NCBI RefSeq assembly: GCF_002742335.1
Contig: NZ_MDGR01000007.1
Coordinates: forward strand, 1-64,000
Direction of reading: 5' to 3'
Length of the DNA: 64,000 nt
From: Reichenbachiella sp. 5M10
GTDB taxonomy: Bacteria; Bacteroidota; Bacteroidia; Cytophagales; Cyclobacteriaceae
Under the pieces are notes generated by a model. It ran no database searches, was not told where the DNA came from, and saw only the letters and a program-made list of their open reading frames with translations. Numbering within the stretch: the stretch's first letter is position 1; every line of letters starts with the position of its first letter. Position numbers and translations under genes: made by a program. Below are positions 43,358 through 50,147 of the stretch, one piece after another.

Positions 43358-43389
43358 TTGTAGATATTGATTAGCTTGTTTAACTTTTG
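43358..43389 (+). promoter_or_regulatory. Candidate promoter of the histidine kinase operon
   Basis: TTG at 43358-43360, 20-bp spacer and TAACTTTTG at 43381-43389, the same one-T-longer variant as at gatC. It would place transcription start near 43396, which rules out the upstream TTG codon at 43387 as the translation start. Confidence 0.45.
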
Positions 43390-43425
43390 CCGAATTATAG
43401 AGTTGATGGAAAAAACAAACCGCAT

Positions 43426-45189
43426 TTGAAGTATAAAAAATTAAACATACTGTTTCTCGAAGATTCGGCAGAGGATGCCGAGCGCGTAGCGTATGAGTTG
43501 GACCGTGCAGGACTGGACAATGACTATTTGCGAGTCAGTGATCTCACGGATTTCAAAGAAAAACTTTTTGATTTTTTGCCACATGTAGTGATCTCAGATT
43601 ATTACCTGCCGACTTGTACAGCCCTAGATGCGATCCGTTTGTTGGGAGAGATCAACATTCCTTTCATTATCGTCTCGGATGTAGTTGGGGAAGAAAATGC
43701 CGTTGATGCACTCAAATCCGGAGTGACAGATTTCGTATCCAAAGACCACCTCTCTCGGCTTCCACTGGTGATCGAGCGGGCGCTCAACGAAATGAAGTCT
43801 GTGCGTCACCAAAAGAATGTGGAGCACGAATTGATTCAAAGCAAAGAGCGTCTCGAGTTGGCTTTGGAAGGGACAGACTTGGGCGTGTGGGATTTGGACT
43901 TTATGTCCAATACCATCATTTATGATGAGAAGAGTTTGTCCATCCTAGAGCTACCTAAAAAGGATGCAATCATGAGGTTTGGTTATTTTCAAGGATATGA
44001 GGGAATGGATCAGACAAGACTCAAAAAAGGAATGGATGATCATATTGCGGGAGTGACGCCTATTTTTGATCAGGAATTTTCGATCAAACCGGAGGATTCG
44101 GCGGTACCCAAATGGATACTGGTACGTGGCAAAATCACTCGGCGTGCACTGGATGGTACACCACTTCGTGCGTCGGGTACCTTGCTCGATGTGACAGAAA
44201 AGAAAGTCAATGAGGAAAACTTAAAGAAGAACCAAGCTATTCTTGAAAATGCCGAAGCAGTAGCGCATATTGGTAGTTTTGAGTGGTTGCCCAAGAGTGA
44301 GCGATTTGTCTATTCGGAGGGCTTTGCTGAGATATTGGATTTCGAGCCAGGACAAAAAGTCTCGATTAGACAGTTATATAAGGAAAGGATTCATCGTCAG
44401 GATCGCCAATTTCTCCGTGAGGTACTGTTTGGCGGCAAGGAGTTTTACGACATAGAGCACCGTATCAATATGTCAGATGGAGAAATGAAGATACTCAGAA
44501 ACTCGGGCAATATTCGACACAACACAAAGGGAGAGATCGTCTCCATCATGGGGATCGTACAGGATATCACAGAACAGCGGGAGATTAGTAAGTCGATTTT
44601 CAACGCCCAGCAATTTGAAAGGAGTCGAATGGCTAGAGATATCCATGATGGGATTGGCCAGATGTTGGTAGCCACTAAGTTCAAGATTTCGTCCTTGGAG
44701 ACAAACCCTAGTGATGAGCCCAAGAAGGAAGAGATCGAGGAGTTGCTGTCTACGATACTTGAAGAGGTAAGGCGCGTCTCTAGAAACATGTCTAATCGTC
44801 ATCTGGAGGAGTTTGGCCTCAAGAAGACCATGGAGTATCTCGTCGAGCAGGTAGAGACCATGGGGGATTTCGAGGTGATTCATTCGCTAGATATACCGGA
44901 TGACTACAACATGGACCTATCCAGTGCCATCTATCGTATCGCCCAAGAGGCTACTTTCAACATTGTCAAATATGCCAAAGCAAGTAATGTGTCGATTAAG
45001 GTGGAATCTACCGATCAAAATATTATCTTAGAAGTTAAAGATGATGGAGTCGGATTTGATACAGAAAATAATTGGAATGGTATAAAAAATATGAAAGAAA
45101 GGACATCTTTGCAAAACGGCCATTTTGAGATTAGTTCTGCCGTGGGCAAGGGTACCATCATTAAATCTTGGTTTCCGCTCAATACATAA
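43426..45189 (+). CDS. Soluble sensor histidine kinase: REC-PAS-PAS-HisKA_3-HATPase
   Basis: A 587-aa cytoplasmic kinase. An N-terminal receiver domain (about 1-125) has the acidic pair in LFLEDSAEDAE and phospho-Asp in VVISDYYLPT. Two PAS domains follow (about 145-265 and 275-380), then a HisKA_3 dimerisation domain with phospho-His in RSRMARDIHDGIGQML and a HATPase_c domain with N-box IAQEATFNIVKYA and G-box DDGVGFD. No transmembrane helix is seen. The TTG at 43426 gives MKYKKLNILFLEDS, a natural receiver start. The NarL-type regulator begins 12 bp downstream. Confidence 0.9.
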   Translation: MKYKKLNILFLEDSAEDAERVAYELDRAGLDNDYLRVSDLTDFKEKLFDFLPHVVISDYYLPTCTALDAIRLLGEINIPFIIVSDVVGEENAVDALKSGVTDFVSKDHLSRLPLVIERALNEMKSVRHQKNVEHELIQSKERLELALEGTDLGVWDLDFMSNTIIYDEKSLSILELPKKDAIMRFGYFQGYEGMDQTRLKKGMDDHIAGVTPIFDQEFSIKPEDSAVPKWILVRGKITRRALDGTPLRASGTLLDVTEKKVNEENLKKNQAILENAEAVAHIGSFEWLPKSERFVYSEGFAEILDFEPGQKVSIRQLYKERIHRQDRQFLREVLFGGKEFYDIEHRINMSDGEMKILRNSGNIRHNTKGEIVSIMGIVQDITEQREISKSIFNAQQFERSRMARDIHDGIGQMLVATKFKISSLETNPSDEPKKEEIEELLSTILEEVRRVSRNMSNRHLEEFGLKKTMEYLVEQVETMGDFEVIHSLDIPDDYNMDLSSAIYRIAQEATFNIVKYAKASNVSIKVESTDQNIILEVKDDGVGFDTENNWNGIKNMKERTSLQNGHFEISSAVGKGTIIKSWFPLNT

Positions 45190-45201
45190 GACCATATACC
45201 T

Positions 45202-45858
45202 ATGTCGAAAATAAAAATTCTAGTTGTAGACGATCACTCCCTAGTCAGGGAGGGGATAATTACCATGCTATCTATATATGATGATTTTGAGATCATCGCT
45301 GACGCTGAGAGTGGCGAAAGAGCATTGGAGATACTAGAAGAGCAGCGCCCAGACGTCATCTTGCTCGATATCAATATGACAGGGATCAATGGTATAGAGA
45401 CAGCTCAAAAGGTGCTCGCAACCTACGAGGGCATCAAGATCATCATCCTCTCTATGGAGGTAACTCAGGACCATATATCAGAGGCCATCAAAGCGGGAGT
45501 GTCGGGCTACTTGGCCAAGGATACCAAAAAGGAAGTGCTCGCGGAGGCCATACGAAAGGTGATGGAGGGGGAGCAATATTTCGGAGATAAAATCTCGGAG
45601 GTGATCTTCAAGGGTTTTTACAAGCAGAGCAAAGGAGAACAGGTAGCAACCGAAAACAAAGACCTCAGCAAGAGGGAAGTAGAGGTGCTGAGACAAATTG
45701 CTTCTGGATTGTCCAACCGTGAGATTGCTGACAAGCTATTCATATCAATCCGTACGGTAGACGCACATCGCAATCATATCATGCAGAAACTGAGTATGAA
45801 AAGCACCGCACAGCTTGTGAAATATGCGATCAAAGAGAAGATCATCGATCTCGAATAG
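45202..45858 (+). CDS. NarL/FixJ-family response regulator
   Basis: A 218-aa regulator. Receiver domain with DDHSLVREGI, phospho-Asp in DVILLDINMTGING, Lys in AGVSGYLAKDTKKE; a C-terminal LuxR-type helix-turn-helix with LSKREVEVLRQIASGLSNRE and TVDAHRNHIMQKL. It is almost certainly the partner of the HisKA_3 kinase upstream. Its closest downstream neighbour is the non-coding hairpin array, and NarL-type regulators of this kind often act on adjacent loci, so that array is a candidate target (inference). Confidence 0.96.
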   Translation: MSKIKILVVDDHSLVREGIITMLSIYDDFEIIADAESGERALEILEEQRPDVILLDINMTGINGIETAQKVLATYEGIKIIILSMEVTQDHISEAIKAGVSGYLAKDTKKEVLAEAIRKVMEGEQYFGDKISEVIFKGFYKQSKGEQVATENKDLSKREVEVLRQIASGLSNREIADKLFISIRTVDAHRNHIMQKLSMKSTAQLVKYAIKEKIIDLE

Positions 45859-45917
45859 GTCGATTTTTGACAAAGCACCTAGTTTTCTAGGTAATTTTCT
45901 TACTCCTACCATATGAT

Positions 45918-45943
45918 AATCCTGCATCTGCAGGATTTTTTTT
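45918..45943 (+). terminator. Terminator of the two-component operon
   Basis: Stem 45918-45926 with 45929-45937, a tight loop, and eight T after it. It ends the kinase-regulator transcript about 60 bp after the stop. Confidence 0.85.
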
Positions 45944-46120
45944 GTATGCATTTTTCGTGTGGTATTTTTCTTTGTTTTTCTTTTGATGACTAAGTCTTAC
46001 TTATTATTGGAATAGTTCAATTTTTGACTCATGGAGGGGCTTATTGACAACTTTTTTTGACCAATATTCCTAAAAAATATTTTACGAGAATCCTCTATTT
46101 TTTCCTTTTGTCTTTCACTC

Positions 46121-46128
46121 TACTTTTG
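46121..46128 (+). promoter_or_regulatory. Candidate -7 element before the hairpin array
   Basis: TACTTTTG matches TAnnTTTG exactly, about 110 bp upstream of the first array unit. No -33 element at standard distance was found. Between it and the array lies a 7-bp stem-loop (46134-46140 with 46153-46159). The stretch 45944-46120 shows nothing else. Confidence 0.35.
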
Positions 46129-46230
46129 AAATGTGATTGAAACTTAAATGAGTCAATCATCTGATTATCAGACAAGATCATGAGATCAGCTATTGAAAAG
46201 AAAGAACTAATCACAACGGTGATTTTATAA

Positions 46231-46651
46231 GATACGGGATAATACAGGTGGATTAAAAGGGTTGTCGTTAGACGGCAACTCTTTTTACTTCTCCTTTATT
46301 ACAGATGATACAGGTGGATTAATAAGGGTTGTTGTTAGACGGCAGCTCTTTTTTACACTTTTCATCAAAAGACACGGGATAATACAGGTGGATTAAAAGG
46401 GTTGTCGTTAGACGGCAACTCTTTTTTACTTCTCCTTTATTACAGATGACACAGGTGGATTAATAAGGGTTGTTGTTAGACGGCAGCTCTTTTTTACACT
46501 TTTCATCAAAGACACGGGATAATACAGGTGGATTAAAAGGGTTGTCGTTAGACGGCAACTCTTTTTTATTTCTCCTTTATTACAGATGATACAGGTGGAT
46601 TAATAAGGGTTGTTGTTAGACAGCAGCTCTTTTTTACACTTTTCATCAAAA
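46231..46651 (+). repeat. Three near-identical 140-bp tandem repeats
   Basis: Copies 46231-46370, 46371-46510 and 46511-46651 differ by only a few substitutions and by one-base length changes in A/T runs. Each is itself a diverged duplication of a roughly 65-75-bp half-unit. Such high identity implies recent amplification or ongoing homogenisation. Confidence 0.95.
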
Positions 46652-46677
46652 GACACGGGATAATACAGGTGGATTAT

Positions 46678-46712
46678 AAAAGGGTTGTTCGATAGAATAG
46701 CCTTTTTTTTTG
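46678..46712 (+). terminator. Final terminator of the hairpin array
   Basis: Stem 46678-46690 with 46695-46707, loop GATA, and a longer T run than in the other hairpins. Probably the definitive end of any array transcript before the LolD-like gene. Confidence 0.75.
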
Positions 46713-46741
46713 TCTGTGTGTCAAAGTTTCCTACCTATTCA

Positions 46742-46749
46742 TATCTTTG
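46742..46749 (+). promoter_or_regulatory. Candidate -7 element for the LolD-like gene
   Basis: TATCTTTG matches TAnnTTTG exactly, 18 bp before ATG 46768. The in-frame TTG at 46747 overlaps this element, which argues against it as a start codon. Confidence 0.4.
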
Positions 46750-46767
46750 TTGCCTAACAGGTTCGAC

Positions 46768-47421
46768 ATGCTGCAGGCCAAAAACATTCATAAATCTTAC
46801 GGTGATCTAGAAGTACTCAAAGGCGTAGATTTGACCGTCGGTGACGGAGAGATCATATCCATAGTAGGAGAGTCAGGTGCTGGCAAGAGTACTTTGCTAC
46901 AGATTCTCGGGACGCTAGACGTGCCGGACGCAGGAGTCGTAGAGATCAATCAGAAGAATGTAATAGGGCTCAAAGCCAAAGAATTGTCAGCGTTTCGTAA
47001 CCGAGAGATTGGGTTTGTGTTCCAATTTCACAATCTCTTGCCAGAATTTACCCTCAAAGAAAACATCTGTATGCCAGCTTATATTCAGGGGCGAAAGGGA
47101 AAGGAACTCGATGAATATGCTGAGTATTTGCTTGACCTCTTGGGAATCGCGAGGCGTAGAGACCATAAACCTGCGCAGGTATCGGGAGGAGAGTTGCAGC
47201 GTGCATCAGTTGCCAGAGCATTGATCAACAAGCCTTCATTGATTTTTGCTGACGAACCGAGTGGCAATCTTGATTCCAAAAATGCAGAAGAGTTGCATCG
47301 GTTGTTTTTCAAGTTGCAAAAGGAGTTTGGGCAGGCTTTTGTCATCGTGACGCACAACAAGTCATTGGCGGAAATGGCCGACCGAAAGATCACGATCCAG
47401 GACGGTTCGATCCTTAGCTAA
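46768..47421 (+). CDS. lolD: LolD-like ABC transporter ATP-binding protein
   Basis: A 217-aa ATPase subunit of the LolD/MacB type. Walker A (IVGESGAGKSTLLQILGTLD), Q-loop in FVFQFHNLLPEFT, signature VSGGELQRASVARAL, Walker B LIFADEPSGNLDS and H-loop VIVTHNKSLA are all present. The LLPEFT segment and length are those of LolD, which powers lipoprotein release to the outer membrane with LolC/E. No permease gene adjoins it. A MacB-type role is possible. Confidence 0.9.
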   Translation: MLQAKNIHKSYGDLEVLKGVDLTVGDGEIISIVGESGAGKSTLLQILGTLDVPDAGVVEINQKNVIGLKAKELSAFRNREIGFVFQFHNLLPEFTLKENICMPAYIQGRKGKELDEYAEYLLDLLGIARRRDHKPAQVSGGELQRASVARALINKPSLIFADEPSGNLDSKNAEELHRLFFKLQKEFGQAFVIVTHNKSLAEMADRKITIQDGSILS

Positions 47422-47428
47422 ATTGCTC

Positions 47429-48262
47429 ATGAAAATATCTAAGGGGGTTCAATACATGCTCATTGCGGCATTTGTGTTTTCGTTGATGAAGGTGTGTATC
47501 AAGCAAGTGTCTCATATACCAGCCGTGGAGGTGATCATGTTTCGTTCGGTGATCTCTCTGTTATTGAGTGGCTTTTTTTTATACAGACAGAAGGTGTCCT
47601 TCTGGGGCAACAACAAGAAAGTACTGATCATGCGAGGAGCCTCTGGAGCCGTAGCTTTGGTGATGTTTTTCTCTCTTGTCCAGCAGATCCCACTTGCTGC
47701 GGCAGCCAGCATGCAATACCTCTCTCCAGTCTTCGCAGCGATCTTGGGCGTATTCATCGTCAAAGAGAAAGTCAGTTGGAAACAATACCTTTATTTTGCA
47801 ATTTCATTCGCAGGGGTGCTGGTGATACAGGGCTTTGACAGTAGGATCTCGGGATTGCATCTAGCGATGGGTCTTGGTGCTTCGTTTTTTGCGGGCTTGG
47901 CCTACAACTTTGTCCGAAAACTTAAGACTACCGAGCACCCTTTGGTGATTATCCTCTATTTTCCATTGGTGACACTTCCTATGGCGATCCTTGCGAGCTA
48001 TTTTGTGTGGGAGATGCCCCAAGGCGCTGATTGGTTTTATCTGTTGCTGGTTGGGGTTTTTACCCAGATTGCGCAGTACTACCTGACGCGATCGTATCAG
48101 CTAGAGGAGATTTCCAAAGTCTCCATCATCAATTATACCGGGCTGCTGTATTCGATTGCTTTTGGTTTTTTACTCTTCGGAGAGACCTACGACTGGATGA
48201 GTTACATAGGGATGCTCCTCATCGTCATCGGTGTGGTACTGAATGTCAAGTTGAAGAAGTAG
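47429..48262 (+). CDS. DMT-family (EamA) transporter
   Basis: A 277-aa membrane protein with ten hydrophobic helices and two EamA repeats. Motifs include IPAVEVIMFRSVISLLLSG in the first half and YYLTRSYQLEEISKVSIINY in the second. Members move amino acids, nucleosides or metabolites out or in. ATG 47429 (7 bp after the ATPase stop) is preferred to TTG 47423. Confidence 0.9.
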   Translation: MKISKGVQYMLIAAFVFSLMKVCIKQVSHIPAVEVIMFRSVISLLLSGFFLYRQKVSFWGNNKKVLIMRGASGAVALVMFFSLVQQIPLAAAASMQYLSPVFAAILGVFIVKEKVSWKQYLYFAISFAGVLVIQGFDSRISGLHLAMGLGASFFAGLAYNFVRKLKTTEHPLVIILYFPLVTLPMAILASYFVWEMPQGADWFYLLLVGVFTQIAQYYLTRSYQLEEISKVSIINYTGLLYSIAFGFLLFGETYDWMSYIGMLLIVIGVVLNVKLKK

Positions 48263-48383
48263 TTTAAGTGCTGCAGATATATCTGTTTAGCGCTTCTCCT
48301 ATACCTCTTCGAATGAGTTGTCCTGTGTGAATCAACATGTCCATACGTTTTTATAAGATTTTCTGTCAAAAAATGTAACGATT

Positions 48384-48391
48384 TACTTTTG
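48384..48391 (+). promoter_or_regulatory. Exact -7 element ahead of a micro-ORF
   Basis: TACTTTTG matches TAnnTTTG, in the 255-bp gap between the DMT transporter and the GH51 gene, 16 bp before a 29-codon ORF. No -33 match found. Confidence 0.3.
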
Positions 48392-48407
48392 GACGGACTA
48401 ACATAGT

Positions 48408-48497
48408 ATGCGAACCAAAACTATCGGAATTGGACAAGGGAACAAACACCCACAAGGAAAGAGCTTCTATGTGAGTGTTTTGAAGGTGTTGCAATGA
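48408..48497 (+). CDS. Possible 29-aa micro-ORF
   Basis: ATG to TGA encodes a basic peptide beginning MRTKTIGIGQGNKHPQGKSF and ending with VLKVLQ. It sits right after an exact -7 element and before the convergent GH51 gene. I do not recognise it. It could be a truncated gene start, a leader peptide or chance. Confidence 0.25.
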   Translation: MRTKTIGIGQGNKHPQGKSFYVSVLKVLQ

Positions 48498-48517
48498 GAA
48501 TCTTAAGATAAGTCTGA

Positions 48518-50050
48518 TTATTTTACTTCTAATACTACCACAGAGGCAGGAGGCAACGTCACTTCAAGTTGCCCGCCTTTAACCTTGAATTCTTTGAAAT
48601 CAACAGGTTGAATTTTGCTAGGCTTGTCGAAGGAGTTGTGGTCTTGTATTTTAGCAGAAGCCAAAACACTACCTGAGACATCTGCTTTTTTTACTCCCGA
48701 TAGTGGGATGCTCACTGTCTGAGTCTGGCGAGCGTCGATATTGACTAGCGAAATATGCGTGATTCCAGCTTGATCGACGGACGCCGAAGCGGATATTGCG
48801 GGTAGTTCGTTTGCCCCATTTTTGTAAGTGGCGTTGTTTTGGATTTTGAGCGGGAGCAGTTTTGCATCATGATGTGCCGTGTACATTTTCATGACATGGT
48901 AGGTCGGTGTGAGTATCATTTTTTCTTCTTTCGTCAGGATCACGGCTTGTAGCACGTTGACACTTTGAGCGAGGTTGGCCATTTTGACTCGGTCCGCGTG
49001 GTTGTTGAATATGTTGAGTGTCATGCCTGCAATCATGGCATCTCTCATGGTGTTTTGCTGATAGAGGAAGCCGGGGTTGGTGCCTTCTTCCACATCGTAC
49101 CATCCGCCCCATTCGTCGACGATCAGGTCGATTTTCTTTTCGGGATCGTACTTGTCCATGATCGCTACGTGTTTGGTGACGAGTTCTTCCATCTCCCAGG
49201 CACGCTGCAAAGTGATGAAATACTGCTCCTCGGTGAACTGAGAAGCGGACCCCTTGTCGTTCCAATCAATCACCGAATAGTGGTGTAGAGCGAGACCATC
49301 TACAAGGTGAGCAGGGATGTTTTTCATGAGTGTTTCGGTCCAGTTGTAATCATTGCTGCTGGCACCAGAGGCGATACGTTGGATGTCACTCCCAGTCATG
49401 TAAGTGGCAAATTGGCGATAGACATTCGCGTAGTATTCGGGGGTCATGTGACCGCCACAGCCCCAGGCTTCATTGCCTACCCCCCAGTACTTTACATTCC
49501 ATGGGTTTTCTCTACCGTTTTCTTTGCGCAGCTCTGACATGGGACTCACGCCTCCGTTGTTGGTGTACTGCATCCAGTCGGCAAACTCCTTGACCGTGCC
49601 GCTGCCTACATTGCCAGAGAGGTAGGGTTCTGTCTCGAGCAATTCGCACATGTTGAGAAACTCATGTGTACCAAAGCTGTTGTCTTCGGTCACACCGCCC
49701 CACCATTGGTTGACGATGGTGGGGCGCTGGTCTTTTGGTCCTATGCCATCCTGCCAGTGGTAGGTGTCTGCAAAACAGCCCCCAGGCCAACGGAGGTTGG
49801 GAATTTGTAGTTCTTTGAGTGCTTCGATGATGTCGTTGCGTACGCCAGCGGTATGAGGGATCCTGGTTTCGTCTTCTCCGACATAGAAGCCATCGTAGAT
49901 ACAGCGCCCGAGGTGCTCAGCAAAGTGACCGTAGATGTGCTTGCTGATCGTTGGCCCGTTTGTTTTGGTATCGATTTGTACCTGGATGTCTTGTGCTGAA
50001 CTCAGGGTCCAGCCACATACGAAGGAAAGTAGTAATGTTAGTTGCTTCAT
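48518..50050 (-). CDS. GH51 alpha-L-arabinofuranosidase
   Basis: A 510-aa exported glycosidase that removes arabinose side chains from hemicellulose. Signal peptide ends TLSSAQ. The TIM barrel shows the start of the family fold (ISKHIYGHFAEHLGRCIYDG), LRWPGGCFADTYHWQDGIG, acid/base Glu in YWGVGNEAWGCGG and nucleophile Glu in LIVDEWGGWYD. The C-terminal beta domain ends with LPPASVVVLEV. The GH5 gene lies 97 bp upstream on the same strand, so the pair is likely co-expressed. Confidence 0.95.
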   Translation of the reverse strand: MKQLTLLLSFVCGWTLSSAQDIQVQIDTKTNGPTISKHIYGHFAEHLGRCIYDGFYVGEDETRIPHTAGVRNDIIEALKELQIPNLRWPGGCFADTYHWQDGIGPKDQRPTIVNQWWGGVTEDNSFGTHEFLNMCELLETEPYLSGNVGSGTVKEFADWMQYTNNGGVSPMSELRKENGRENPWNVKYWGVGNEAWGCGGHMTPEYYANVYRQFATYMTGSDIQRIASGASSNDYNWTETLMKNIPAHLVDGLALHHYSVIDWNDKGSASQFTEEQYFITLQRAWEMEELVTKHVAIMDKYDPEKKIDLIVDEWGGWYDVEEGTNPGFLYQQNTMRDAMIAGMTLNIFNNHADRVKMANLAQSVNVLQAVILTKEEKMILTPTYHVMKMYTAHHDAKLLPLKIQNNATYKNGANELPAISASASVDQAGITHISLVNIDARQTQTVSIPLSGVKKADVSGSVLASAKIQDHNSFDKPSKIQPVDFKEFKVKGGQLEVTLPPASVVVLEVK

Positions 50051-50147
50051 GCTTGTGTTATTTTTTGTCTAAATCTATAAGGTATACCTCGTTTTCATCC
50101 GTGGCAAATGTCTCTTTGTAGCGCCCTGATTTGCCCACGTATAGTAC

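Larger units (their letters stand above)
46231..46712 (+). ncRNA. Tandem array of seven ACAGGTGGATTA-plus-hairpin half-units
   Basis: The region has three units of 140, 140 and 141 bp (46231, 46371, 46511) and a seventh, divergent half-unit from 46652. Each unit has two half-units, A then B. Every half-unit carries ACAGGTGGATTA, then a hairpin with an 11-bp stem and TAG loop, then CTCTTTTTT. Hairpins: 46258-46282, 46325-46349, 46398-46422, 46466-46490, 46538-46562, 46606-46630 and 46678-46707. Differences between A and B stems change T-A to T-G, or C-G to T-G, so pairing is kept; one G-to-A change in the last B stem turns a T-G pair into T-A. The last hairpin has a different sequence but pairs throughout, allowing wobbles. 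T runs face the plus strand. No ORF covers the array. It looks like a structured RNA or a tandem set of small RNAs. Confidence 0.75.

Noticed and set aside
43243-43425. 60-aa minus-strand ORF between sucC and the kinase
   Set aside because: It covers the candidate kinase promoter, is low in complexity and shows no family features.
46143-46230. Two tiny ORFs just before the array (11 and 16 codons, overlapping at ATGA)
   Set aside because: Too short, no recognisable composition, and no ribosome-binding signal; probably chance in an A/T-rich leader.
46231-46712. Reading the repeats as a CRISPR array
   Set aside because: No short constant repeats with unique spacers; the whole 140-bp unit is conserved, each half-unit ends in a terminator-like hairpin, and no cas gene is in the window.
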